Shown: positions 19,108-26,414 of the stretch, piece by piece
Position numbering within the stretch: the stretch's first letter is position 1
How the letters are laid out: each line of letters opens with the position of its first letter
IMG/VR virus record: IMGVR_UViG_3300046791_000205
Location: 1-26,414 of that record
Direction: 5' to 3' (one strand)
Source of the DNA: a virus
DNA: 26,414 bases
Position numbers and translations under genes: made by a program
Notes under the pieces: generated by a model
Database searches by the model: none
Seen by the model: the letters and a program-made list of their open reading frames with translations, nothing else
Told to the model about the DNA's origin: nothing

Positions 19108-19911
19108 CTAATTTCCAAGTGCCAACCAGGTGAAATCGACCACACTCGTGGCCGGCAGTCCCGCCTGCAACGCGTAGACATCGGCGCCCAGCGGGTCGGT
19201 CGTGGCCTGCAACGTGAAGTCGGCCGGGCCGGGTAAGGTGTTGCCGTAGACGGAGCACACGAACGAGACGAGGCCGGTTGGCCACGGTGACGGGAAGGTG
19301 ACCCGGACATGACCGGACAGATCGGTGGCAGCGTAGCCGCCCTGCATGACCGTTGTCGCTACGTGCGTGGACAGGCTCGTGATCTGGGTTTGCAGATTGG
19401 TCTCGGCGTTCGTGGCCCTGGTCACCTCGGCGGCCACGTTGGCGTTGGTCGCGGCGAGGTTGCTGTTGGTGGTGGCGAGGTTCGTCGTCAACGTGTTGTC
19501 GGCGGCGATCCGCGCCGCCTGCTCCGTGCTGTCGGCGTTCGAGCGCGCCGTCGCCTCGGCTGATATCAGCGCGTTGACGCCCAGCAGGTTCAGGGCGTCG
19601 GGGACGGTCGGCGCTGACACGATGGGATACATGGCCGCCGACACGATGCTGGTGGCCGGAAAATCGGCGATCAGGTTGTTGGCGGCGTCATGCAAGACGA
19701 GCCTGTAGGCGCCGTCTCCGAACATCTGAGAGCGGCCGGCGGCGTCGAGCACGATCGGGTTGCTGTTAAGGGATGTCTGATTCAGGTCGGTCCAGGTCTG
19801 CTTGGGCGTGCCGGTGCCGACGATGTAAGTGGTTATCGTGCCGCCGGCATACGGAACACCGTCCGCGTCGGACCATTGCAGCAGCGGCGTGACGATCGGG
19901 GGAATGGTCAC
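19108..19911 (-). CDS. Tail appendage/fibre protein with head-binding-like N terminus
   Basis: 267 aa. Residues 5-90 (VTPLLQWSDADGVPYAGGTI, TTYIVGTGTPKQTWTDLNQT, NPIVLDAAGR, FGDGAYRLVLHDAANNLI) match the beta-rich virion-attachment domain found at the start of many podovirus fibre and spike proteins. Residues about 118-180 are a coiled coil (ARIAADNTL, TNSNLAATNANVAAEVTRAT). The C-terminal part (GYAATDLSGHVRVTFPSPWP, later SVVDFTWLALGN) resembles a small fibre tip domain. It attaches to the tail and carries a short stalk. The start overlaps the gp10-like gene's stop (ATGA). Confidence 0.75.
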   Translation of the reverse strand: MTIPPIVTPLLQWSDADGVPYAGGTITTYIVGTGTPKQTWTDLNQTSLNSNPIVLDAAGRSQMFGDGAYRLVLHDAANNLIADFPATSIVSAAMYPIVSAPTVPDALNLLGVNALISAEATARSNADSTEQAARIAADNTLTTNLATTNSNLAATNANVAAEVTRATNAETNLQTQITSLSTHVATTVMQGGYAATDLSGHVRVTFPSPWPTGLVSFVCSVYGNTLPGPADFTLQATTDPLGADVYALQAGLPATSVVDFTWLALGN

Positions 19912-21851
19912 GCGGGCTGCTCTTGCTGTTGTTGCTGTTGCGCGGCCGGCGGTTGATCACCTCGTATCGCGTCAACCCGACATCCCTGGAGAACAGTAGG
20001 CATTGGAACAGACCATTGTAGCATCCATACGCGATCACGGCTCATTCCGAGGCGTTGCCATTGCAAAACTGTTTTGTATTCGCCGGTTTCCCCGATCGAC
20101 TGGGTGACCGGATTGCCGAACGTGTGCCCGCGATCGTTGGACCAACGCAGCGAAATCAGGTTGGCCGGTCCAGGCATCACACCGGGATTGGGTGACGTGC
20201 CCGTCTCAAAGTCCGCCACGAACTCTCGAAAGAAAAGTCTGTCCCCATCCGCGACCATATGTGGGAACGACCTCGTCCGCTTGATCGGCCCGCCGAAATC
20301 GGTGAACACGGCCAGATCCAATGCATACAGGTTGCCATTCTGCCAGTCACCGATAACCGGTGTTCCATTGCACGACCAGTAGCAATTCGCCCGATGCCGG
20401 TGTTCCACACCATTGATGTCGAGCCACGACCACTCGTGCCAATGTTCGGTCGTGATGTCATACGACCACGTCTTGTCGGCTGTTGGGAACACCAACACGT
20501 AGAACGCATGCCCCGCGATCTGATACGTGAATCCGATCGCATCATCGATGCGCGCATAACCCGCGATCTCCGCCTCGATGGCATAGGTGGACACGCGTTT
20601 GGTCTGATACCCACTGCCCTGAATGACGATACCCTGGCCCTGCCGGTCGCGTGAGAGCCAGTACACCCCGTTGTCATAGTTGGCGGCTGAGTATTTGGCG
20701 ACGATCCCGTGATCGATGAACACCTCCGGCTGGCTCTGGAACGGAAAGTCCGCCGCGCCGACGTTGGCGAATATCTCGGTCGTGCGATCACCCAGCAACC
20801 AGATGTCCCGCTTCGCCACCACCAAAGTCCGCAACAGGTCGCTGTAACTTTCCTTGTTCGCGAACCACAGCGGATCGAACGACACCGCCAGACTGTCGGA
20901 GGAGTAAAATTGCGGCGTGTTCGGTTTGTTGAACAACAGGAACGTATCGAGGTAGTCAACCCTGTCCGCGCCGACGAACACTCCGCCGGGGTCGGTCTGG
21001 ATCAGAATGGTGCAAATTAAGGGGCTGGCTGGCGTGGGATTGGGAGACGCGACGGGGAAGCTGGCATAACTCGTGTTGGAGGTGGCTCCCGGCGTCGTGC
21101 TGCCCCGGTTCCAGGCGCCCGCGCTCTGATCGCAGCAAAATCCGATCCAGTATTCGCTTCCCTTGTCCACGGCGATCGAAGGCGGCGTGCTATCGGTGCC
21201 GGTGAACAGGAACGTGTTGACGCCCGTCACCGGGCTGGTCTCGGGAACCGCCGATCCAAGCACCTCACCCAGACCAGCCGAGAAGATCGCGCACTTCATG
21301 TGGCCGGCGAACCCGGCGCCGAGCGAAACGGTAATGCGGGTGACCCGGCCGCTGGAGGTGGGCACGAACGGCGTATAACGGGCATTGTCGCGCACGATCG
21401 GATCGGTGCCGGTGATGGCGGTGACGGGACTGAGCGTGCCGCTCTGGACGATGGGGCCGAAGGTATTGTCGGCCAGCGTGATTTTCCAGCCGTTCGCTGA
21501 CCCATCGACGATGACCATATCGAGGCCGTTATCGACCATCGAGACCGGCGTCGTCAGCCCCACGGTGATGTCGCCGAGATGCGTGCCCGCCCATGTCACG
21601 GGGTCTACGAGGTAAACACCCGAGCCGCTGACGCAGTAGATACTCCCCGTGGCGGCCTGCCGGATACCCCGGATGGGGCCGGTGCCGATCGTGTTGAGCA
21701 CCCTGCTGCCCGGCGTGGGGTAATGGCTCGCCGGCATCGGCTCGCCCTGTGCCTGGGGGAGAGGTTCCACGTAAAGGTTCCGACAGGTCTGCGCCGCCGC
21801 GACCACGCTACGCGCCATATACGCCCCGCCCGTGAGCGCGACCCTGGTCAC
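19908..21851 (-). CDS. P22 gp10-like packaged DNA stabilisation protein with inserted domain
   Basis: A tail hub protein that keeps DNA in the head and connects to gp4-type adaptor and needle. Family parts: residues 1-130 (AAAQTCRNLYVEPLP, PGSRVLNTIGTGPIRGIRQA, DGLDMVIVDGSANGW), then after a gap DRVDYLDTFLLFNKPNTPQF, DLLRTLVVAKRDIWLLGDRT, TEIFANVGAADFPFQSQPEV, IVAKYSAANYDNGVYWLSRD, and the end of the beta-propeller-like region. At 647 aa it is longer than P22 gp10 (about 470 aa). The extra, roughly 137-288, reads as a beta-sandwich (RVTRITVSLGAGFAGHMKCA, later YWIGFCCDQSAGAWNRG). The C terminus is a run of glutamines. Start coupled to the S74 gene by ATGA. Confidence 0.85.
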   Translation of the reverse strand: MTRVALTGGAYMARSVVAAAQTCRNLYVEPLPQAQGEPMPASHYPTPGSRVLNTIGTGPIRGIRQAATGSIYCVSGSGVYLVDPVTWAGTHLGDITVGLTTPVSMVDNGLDMVIVDGSANGWKITLADNTFGPIVQSGTLSPVTAITGTDPIVRDNARYTPFVPTSSGRVTRITVSLGAGFAGHMKCAIFSAGLGEVLGSAVPETSPVTGVNTFLFTGTDSTPPSIAVDKGSEYWIGFCCDQSAGAWNRGSTTPGATSNTSYASFPVASPNPTPASPLICTILIQTDPGGVFVGADRVDYLDTFLLFNKPNTPQFYSSDSLAVSFDPLWFANKESYSDLLRTLVVAKRDIWLLGDRTTEIFANVGAADFPFQSQPEVFIDHGIVAKYSAANYDNGVYWLSRDRQGQGIVIQGSGYQTKRVSTYAIEAEIAGYARIDDAIGFTYQIAGHAFYVLVFPTADKTWSYDITTEHWHEWSWLDINGVEHRHRANCYWSCNGTPVIGDWQNGNLYALDLAVFTDFGGPIKRTRSFPHMVADGDRLFFREFVADFETGTSPNPGVMPGPANLISLRWSNDRGHTFGNPVTQSIGETGEYKTVLQWQRLGMSRDRVWMLQWSVPMPTVLQGCRVDAIRGDQPPAAQQQQQQEQPA

Positions 21852-22624
21852 GCCTCGGTCGCCGCTTTCAGGGGCTCGCCCTCCAGCACCGCGATCCGCG
21901 CGGTCAGTGCCTTCACGGCATTCACCAAGGCCGCGACGATCGTGTCGGAAGTGACGCCGAGCATGTCGTCACGACCCAGTTCGACCACAGCCTCGGGCAG
22001 CACCGACGCCACTTGTTGCGCCGAGAAGCCGACCTCGATGCGCTGCCCCGCCCCGTTTCGGCGAAATCGGATTGGCGTGATGCCCAGAACCTCCACGAGG
22101 CCCACCGTGGCATCCTCGATGTCGCTCTTCATCCGCTCGTCGGAGGTCGCGATATACGCACCGTTGCCCTGCCACGGGCCAAGCCAGTTGACGCCACGAT
22201 AGTTTGGCGCGGGCGAGTCAGCCTTCAACGTAATGAAGGCCCCCGAACCGGACGCGTCCCAGGTCAGGTTCCCCGTCGCGTTTTCCCAGTTCCATAGCCA
22301 TTGGTCGGAGAATGCGAAGACGCGGTTGGTGGTGCCCAGTTCATACATCTGAAGCGCGCCGTCGCCGACCTGGACAGCGTTCGTCGCCTTTACGGTCGCA
22401 CCCGTGATGTTCCCCGTCGCATCGATGTTGCCGCCGACGGCGAGATGCCCCGAGACATTGAGATCACCCAGGATCGTCCCGCCGCCAGCGGGCACGAACG
22501 CCGCGTTGAGATCGGCCGCATAGAGTACGTCCCCATCGACCCACGGATAGCCCGATGGGCTGCTGGTCGGGGTGCCGATCAGCGGCGGGATGCTCGCCAA
22601 TGTAGCCATGGGTCTCCGGCTCAT
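21848..22624 (-). CDS. Tail fibre/appendage protein with C-terminal S74 chaperone domain
   Basis: 258 aa. Residues 20-100 form a repeat-rich shaft (GGTILGDLNVSGHLAVGGNI, ATGNITGATVKATN). Residues 100-150 are a beta region. From about 158 on comes the Peptidase_S74 intramolecular chaperone: ATSDERMKSDIEDATVGLVE, TPIRFRRN, VGFSAQQVASVLPEAV, then a coiled-coil end VNAVKALTARIAVLEGE. Ser161 and Lys166 fit the self-cleaving Ser-Lys pair of endosialidase-type chaperones, so the shaft may trimerise and then shed this domain. The ATG at 22624 has GGAGG 7 bases upstream; the ATG at 22609 also has a site. Confidence 0.82.
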   Translation of the reverse strand: MSRRPMATLASIPPLIGTPTSSPSGYPWVDGDVLYAADLNAAFVPAGGGTILGDLNVSGHLAVGGNIDATGNITGATVKATNAVQVGDGALQMYELGTTNRVFAFSDQWLWNWENATGNLTWDASGSGAFITLKADSPAPNYRGVNWLGPWQGNGAYIATSDERMKSDIEDATVGLVEVLGITPIRFRRNGAGQRIEVGFSAQQVASVLPEAVVELGRDDMLGVTSDTIVAALVNAVKALTARIAVLEGEPLKAATEA

Positions 22625-22637
22625 GTCATGTCCTCCG

Positions 22638-24215
22638 TTAACTCAGCACCGAGCCGCCGCCCGTGATCCACGCCTGATTGAGCCCGCTGCCAGACCACGA
22701 GCTTACGTCGCCCCGGTGATGCGTGAGGGCGGCTGGCATGCCGAGGAGGGGTATCTGGCTGTTGGCCTGCCGTATCGTCTCCAGCGCCGCCCTGGCCTGC
22801 CCGGCGAGGAACGGACTGATCTGGCCGCCCGATGCTATGACGATCCGACACGCCAGATTGGAGACGATGGCGTCGGTATATTCCGGCGGCGTATCGAGCG
22901 TGTTGTCCAGCCGGTCGTAATCCGGCAGCGAAGCCTTGGTCAGCAGGTGCATCTCATAGAGGCCCGCCGGCGCCACCGGATAAAAATACACCCGCGCCTG
23001 AGGCCACCCGCTGTCGTAGAACACCGCCGAGGGAATGGACTTCAAATCCTTGATCGTGATCCGCGACCAGTCTTCTTTCGCCTCGATGATCGACAGCGGG
23101 ATATCGACCATGTTCGGCGTGCGCGGCGTGCCGGAAGCCCCGAGGGGGAACGGGAGCACCTCCGACAGCACCGCGCCGCCGTCCCCGAACGAACCGGGTC
23201 CGATCGTCACCCACGCCGCGTGTATCTTGTCCGGCCGCGCGACGTTGAAATCGAGGCCCCGGCCGATGGTGTAGAAGTTGGCGCCCGTGGAGACGACGCT
23301 GGTCTCCACTTCGTTCCAGATCAGCCAGCGTTTGCGTTGCCACTGGCCCAGCATCATGACCAGCATGCCGAAGGCGTCGTAGACGTCCTTACTGCTGTTC
23401 GCCACGCTCTGGTTGTCATTGATACGCCCCGCCATCCGCAGCGCCATGAAGATGGCCTGCTCGACCGTCTCCACGAGCGCGGGAAGCAACGGCGCGGTCT
23501 GCTGCTGGTTGATCGCCTGAATCAATTCCAGCGCGGTCGCCGCCCGGTCGAGCAATTGCTTCGGCACCTCGGCGCCGAACGCGTCACGTAGCCGCACCGC
23601 GAGGTTGAGAACGATGGCGTTGCGAACGCCGGGGTCGAGCGTCACCGGGGCCCCGAGGTTGGAGAACGTCGGCAGCATGCCGGGGATGACGCGAACCGTC
23701 CGCATGCGTTGCCATTCATCCAGCATCTCGTTCAACAGGCTGTGCGCGTCGGATACGTCCTGCGAGGTCTCCAGCACGCCCTGTTTGTCGGCCACGCGCC
23801 CCGCCGCGCGCAGGGCGAGGAAGATGATGCCGTAGCCAGTGCCGTCATCCGCCGCGATCGATGGCGCCGGCGTCTTTTGCAGATTGATGGCGCTGAACGC
23901 GGCCAGCGCGGAGACGGCCAGTTGCACATCGAGCGGAACGGGCGGCAGCGAATAGATTTGCCGCAGCCGCACCGCCATGGTCGTGAGCAGGACATGTTCG
24001 TAGTTGTCCCAATACGGGACATCCGTTGTCAGATCCGGGAACGTCGGGACTGGCTCCCGATTGACCTGGACAAGACGCTCCAGGTTCCACTCGTTGATCA
24101 TCGCGTTCAGGATCTTGAAGCTGTCGTTGACGTCATCCGGCATCGGGGTCTGGCCGACGCCATTAATCGATCCGTTACGAAGTGACAAGAATATTATATC
24201 ATTGGCTATTGTCAT
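22638..24215 (-). CDS. P22 gp4-like tail accessory factor with a triplicated domain
   Basis: 525 aa, against about 166 aa for P22 gp4, the adaptor that joins portal to tail. The gp4-type helical module occurs three times: residues 5-48 (NDIIFLSLRNGSING, KILNAMINEWNLER), 128-172 (YGIIFLALRAAGRVADKQGV, SLLNEMLDEWQRMR) and 252-296 (EQAIFMALRMAGRINDNQSV, MLVMMLGQWQRKRW). Each is followed by a second helix block (TMAVRLRQIY, NLAVRLRDAF, NLACRIVIAS). A beta domain (about 300-440) separates the two halves of the third copy only. It should sit under the portal. GAGGTGAACT precedes the ATG at 24215. Confidence 0.8.
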   Translation of the reverse strand: MTIANDIIFLSLRNGSINGVGQTPMPDDVNDSFKILNAMINEWNLERLVQVNREPVPTFPDLTTDVPYWDNYEHVLLTTMAVRLRQIYSLPPVPLDVQLAVSALAAFSAINLQKTPAPSIAADDGTGYGIIFLALRAAGRVADKQGVLETSQDVSDAHSLLNEMLDEWQRMRTVRVIPGMLPTFSNLGAPVTLDPGVRNAIVLNLAVRLRDAFGAEVPKQLLDRAATALELIQAINQQQTAPLLPALVETVEQAIFMALRMAGRINDNQSVANSSKDVYDAFGMLVMMLGQWQRKRWLIWNEVETSVVSTGANFYTIGRGLDFNVARPDKIHAAWVTIGPGSFGDGGAVLSEVLPFPLGASGTPRTPNMVDIPLSIIEAKEDWSRITIKDLKSIPSAVFYDSGWPQARVYFYPVAPAGLYEMHLLTKASLPDYDRLDNTLDTPPEYTDAIVSNLACRIVIASGGQISPFLAGQARAALETIRQANSQIPLLGMPAALTHHRGDVSSWSGSGLNQAWITGGGSVLS

Positions 24216-24286
24216 AGTTCACCTCGTAGAGGTTGCCCCGATCTCTGCTGATGCCGTACTCGGGGCCACATACTGCAACGCCGCAT
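24212..24286 (-). CDS. Possible 24-aa leader ORF coupled to the gp4-like gene
   Basis: An ATG at 24286 has a GAGGAAACTGAC ribosome site directly upstream, and the frame (starts MRRCSMWPRVRHQQ) closes with a TGA that overlaps the gp4-like ATG (ATGA). Good initiation signals and exact coupling support it. The Arg-rich peptide itself has no protein-like character, so it may act in translation control or be chance. Confidence 0.25.
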   Translation of the reverse strand: MRRCSMWPRVRHQQRSGQPLRGEL

Positions 24287-24331
24287 GTCAGTTTCCTCGC
24301 GCTCGGAATGACATAACGCCCAACAGAGAAC

Positions 24332-24691
24332 TCACGCGGACAGAATAGAGAACCACACGCCCACATCGGGACTGACGAACTGGGCTTTACCGGCTGCCGC
24401 GAGGCTGATGCCAGTGGCCGCCGCCACGTTGTTGATGGTGTCGGCTGTCCCAGGTGCGGCGAACACCTGGGTGGCCGCCGCCCCCGAGTTGATGATCGTC
24501 ACCTCCTGCCCGCCGGTAGCAGGCGGTAAGGAGACGCTATCGGCGGCGGTCGCACACACGCTGATACGGTTGAACGCCGCCACGAGAGGACGCGCGGCGG
24601 CCCGCGTGCCTCCCGCCGTCGCCGTGATGTTGTTCTGGAAACTGGCGATCCCCGTTGGATCGAACAGTTGCGGGCCGCGATCGTATGCCAT
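24332..24691 (-). CDS. Small beta-rich virion protein, 119 aa
   Basis: A compact beta-rich protein (SLPPATGGQEVTIINSGAAA, TQVFAAPGTADTINNVAAAT, then GKAQFVSPDVGVWFSILSA). The repeated strand-and-turn pattern and its position right after coat suggest a head decoration or head-tail protein. This is an inference from position; no signature decides it. AAGGAG precedes the ATG, and it sits 12 bases after the HNH stop. Confidence 0.6.
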   Translation of the reverse strand: MAYDRGPQLFDPTGIASFQNNITATAGGTRAAARPLVAAFNRISVCATAADSVSLPPATGGQEVTIINSGAAATQVFAAPGTADTINNVAAATGISLAAAGKAQFVSPDVGVWFSILSA

Positions 24692-24703
24692 TGGTGAGGC
24701 TCC

Positions 24704-25288
24704 TTACTCGATGTGGGTCCAGGCACGACGCTGCCTGATGGCGTAAATCTGAGCCGCCGACACACCATATCGTTTCGCGAGGATCTTGGCGGTCGTTGGC
24801 GATGCGCGAATCTCTCGCACGATTGCCTCGGTGATTAACGCACGGTGGTTTTCTGATCCTGGTAGGCCTCGCTTATTATCGCGACCTTTGTTGATCATAT
24901 CATCGACATTCGCTTGCTGGGTGCCACAGAACAAATGTCGAGGATTGACGCATGATCTGTTGTCGCAATGGTGCAGCACGAATTGGCCTTCCGGAATTGG
25001 CCCTCGATGCTGTTCATAGGAATAGCGGTGCGCGAGTATCGACTGCTTGGGCAGGGGGTGAAACATCCCGTATCCGGTATTGATTTTACCTCCCGTCCAT
25101 TCCCAGCAAGCCTTCGGCCCAACCCCCTTCTCAACATAGGCTTTGAACCGCTCTTCCGCCGGCATGTCCTTATGGTAGCGCCGCTTCATCAGCAACGGAT
25201 CACCGTGTCGCCGCCACTGCGTGTAGTGCCGCGAGCAATAGCCGTGCCCTCGCGCTGTTCCGGCGCATCCATCGATCGTGCAAATCAT
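24704..25288 (-). CDS. HNH homing-type endonuclease in the late operon
   Basis: 194 aa from the ATG at 25288, with AGGAGG just upstream. Residues 1-25 hold a Cys/His zinc-like motif (CTIDGCAG, GYCSRH). Residues 55-125 carry the HNH_3 core: CWEWTGGKINTGYGMFH, AHRYSYEQHRGPI, VLHHCDNRSCVNPRHLFCGT with His106/107, Asn115 and His118. The C-terminal part (ENHRALITEAIVREIRAS, AKRYGVSAAQIYAIRQRRAW) is a DNA-recognition HTH. It is clearly related to the HNH protein at 4872-5348. It lies between coat and the 119-aa gene, and its ribosome site lies in a 12-bp hairpin. Confidence 0.85.
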   Translation of the reverse strand: MICTIDGCAGTARGHGYCSRHYTQWRRHGDPLLMKRRYHKDMPAEERFKAYVEKGVGPKACWEWTGGKINTGYGMFHPLPKQSILAHRYSYEQHRGPIPEGQFVLHHCDNRSCVNPRHLFCGTQQANVDDMINKGRDNKRGLPGSENHRALITEAIVREIRASPTTAKILAKRYGVSAAQIYAIRQRRAWTHIE

Positions 25289-25324
25289 ATCATACCCCCT
25301 CCTGTTCAAGGCGGGGGTATGATA
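25286..25324 (-). promoter_or_regulatory. Hairpin sequestering the HNH ribosome binding site
   Basis: A perfect 12-bp inverted repeat, TATCATACCCCC (25288-25299 on the + strand) and GGGGGTATGATA (25313-25324), has a 13-base loop. In the - strand mRNA the second arm contains most of the AGGAGGGGG ribosome site and ends on the A of the start codon at 25288. When folded, ribosomes cannot bind. An upstream-truncated transcript or bound factor could free it. Confidence 0.75.
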
Positions 25325-25356
25325 ACTACTCTCGTAGCAAACAGCAAACATATGCT

Positions 25357-26414
25357 CTAATTCGCTGCGAGGCGGACCGCGAGTTGGGGCCGCAATGCAA
25401 CCGCTCCCCACAAAACATCCAGGCGGATCGGCATGGTGTCGTCTGAAATACTATACTGGCGTACCGCTCTCATACTAATTCCATCTTTTACGACACGTGA
25501 CGCCATGTCCACGCCTCCGGGCATGACAAGATCGGCTGTGGCGAAGGTAAAAGCGTCTGGTGAGTAAGCGAGGCTCAACCCGGTCGCGGTGCTCGCCGTC
25601 CCCATGAACGTCAACCCCGCCGTCGCGTTCGCCACGGGGATGGCGACATTCTGCTGCGGGCTGCCAACCACGGCGTTGATGGCCGGCGCGATTGCCATGT
25701 TGCCACCGCCGCCCGCGTAGGCCCCCGTCAGCACGAACTGCTGAAGCACGCCGCTGTTGGCCTTGGTTTCAGGGTGGACACGGAACACACCGGCGATGGT
25801 GAACACATCCCCGGCGTTGCCCGCGCCGGTTCCGGTGATGACCGCGAGGGTGGCGCCAGTGTTCTGGTTGAGGACGATGGCCGTGGTGTAGGTCGCGCTC
25901 TCCGCGCCGCGCGTCTGGGTCGTGAGGTGGGTGTTCTCGGCCCACTCGAAGCCGCCGGCGAGGCCCATGACGCCATCGGTGTATTGGCGGGCAATCTGGG
26001 TGCTCTGTTGGAACAAGCCCTTAAGCGAGTCGACAAGATCGACGTTCGTTTGGGTATTGATACGAAGTTGCCACTGCTTGCTTTGCGGCGTCAGGTTGTC
26101 GAGCAGCATCTTGCGGGCGACCAGAACGTCCTTGAACGTCTGCGCGACCCCTGGCGTGCCGGTCTGGTTCCAGACGGTCGGCCACATCATGCCGATAACC
26201 GCCGCCTCGATCTGCGCCGCGAGAACCGCGATAGCGGGCTCGATGTAGCGAGCCGTGAAGTCATCGATCGACAGCGTGAGTTCGGCGGAGGAGAAGCTGA
26301 AGTCCACGTGATACTGATTGGTGATCGGCAGGCTGATCTGGGTCTCAACCGTGTTCTGCAACGACAGCGCGGGCGTGGTGCTGACGGTATATTGCACCGG
26401 CAGGCGGATGCGGA
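25357..26414 (-). CDS. P22-like major coat protein (5' end cut by window edge)
   Basis: The frame is open to the window edge, so the N terminus is missing. The visible part starts IRLPVQYTVSTTPALSLQNT, then VETQISLPITNQYHVDFSFS and SAELTLSIDDFTARYIEPAI, the pattern of P22 gp5-type coat proteins (a long strand, then the 'spine' helix). The rest is an HK97-type fold with a beta insertion (GATLAVITGTGAGNAGDVFT, NMAIAPAINAVVG) and the closing DTMPIRLDVLWGAVALRPQL. It forms the icosahedral shell around the scaffold and DNA. An internal GTG at 26397 is not the real start. Scaffold, portal and terminase should lie further right. Confidence 0.82.
   Translation of the reverse strand, partial: RIRLPVQYTVSTTPALSLQNTVETQISLPITNQYHVDFSFSSAELTLSIDDFTARYIEPAIAVLAAQIEAAVIGMMWPTVWNQTGTPGVAQTFKDVLVARKMLLDNLTPQSKQWQLRINTQTNVDLVDSLKGLFQQSTQIARQYTDGVMGLAGGFEWAENTHLTTQTRGAESATYTTAIVLNQNTGATLAVITGTGAGNAGDVFTIAGVFRVHPETKANSGVLQQFVLTGAYAGGGGNMAIAPAINAVVGSPQQNVAIPVANATAGLTFMGTASTATGLSLAYSPDAFTFATADLVMPGGVDMASRVVKDGISMRAVRQYSISDDTMPIRLDVLWGAVALRPQLAVRLAAN

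Noticed and set aside
19916-19945. Simple-sequence repeat as a phase-variable tract
   Set aside because: It encodes the glutamine run at the C terminus of the gp10-like protein; the units are mixed CAG/CAA and too short to suggest slippage.
1-26414. tRNA, rRNA or insertion-sequence genes
   Set aside because: I saw no cloverleaf with a T-loop motif, no rRNA-like stretch and no transposase or terminal inverted repeats.

Overview
The window is most of a temperate, P22-like short-tailed phage or prophage from a GC-rich alphaproteobacterium. The evidence for this reading is a P22-type virion set (coat protein, a gp4-like and a gp10-like tail factor, ejection proteins), a repressor/operator immunity region, and small regulators of alphaproteobacterial flavour (a GcrA-like protein and short winged or HTH proteins). 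An acetobacteraceal or rhodospirillaceal host would fit, but that is inference. No integrase, terminase or portal gene lies inside the window. Terminase and portal probably lie beyond the right edge, upstream of the truncated coat gene.

Layout. (1) 173-1529, + strand: four small genes, with a sigma70-type promoter at 689-717 and a clear intrinsic terminator at 1583-1619. (2) 1640-9419, - strand: a long leftward early operon starting at the immunity region. In transcription order it encodes a YdaS/Cro-like protein, an HTH protein, several small proteins, RusA-like resolvase, a GcrA-like protein, a Gp157-family protein, an HNH endonuclease, a RecT-family annealing protein, an unknown protein, a RepA-like AAA ATPase and a 128-aa protein. 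Two + strand genes are embedded antisense in it: an Arc-like ribbon-helix-helix gene and an HNH gene, each with its own promoter. A dense cluster of ATTTTGTCCG repeats at 2058-2227 next to the ATPase is a candidate origin or operator cluster. (3) 9420-10030: immunity region with a CI-like repressor gene, three GATGGC-N5-GCCATC operators and two divergent promoters. (4) 10031-12538, + strand: rightward early operon of small unknown genes plus an AP2/HNH endonuclease, with most start and stop codons overlapping. (5) 12544-26414, - strand: late virion operon. From its 5' (right) side it encodes coat protein (cut by the window edge), an HNH endonuclease, a small beta-rich protein, a gp4-like tail factor with a triplicated domain, an S74-chaperone appendage protein, a gp10-like protein with an inserted domain, two fibre-like proteins, a 2OG-Fe(II) dioxygenase, a GNAT acetyltransferase, two ejection proteins, a NlpC/P60- or CHAP-like virion hydrolase and a third ejection protein.

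How it works together (inference). The repressor would bind the three palindromes and silence both early promoters. On induction, the leftward operon supplies recombination and replication functions. The late operon builds a podovirus-type particle whose ejection proteins carry a peptidoglycan hydrolase. Four free-standing homing-endonuclease-type genes are wedged between phage genes. The one in the late operon has its ribosome binding site buried in a 12-bp hairpin, resembling the known control of T4 intron endonucleases. All functional names come from reading the sequence by eye; no database search was run.
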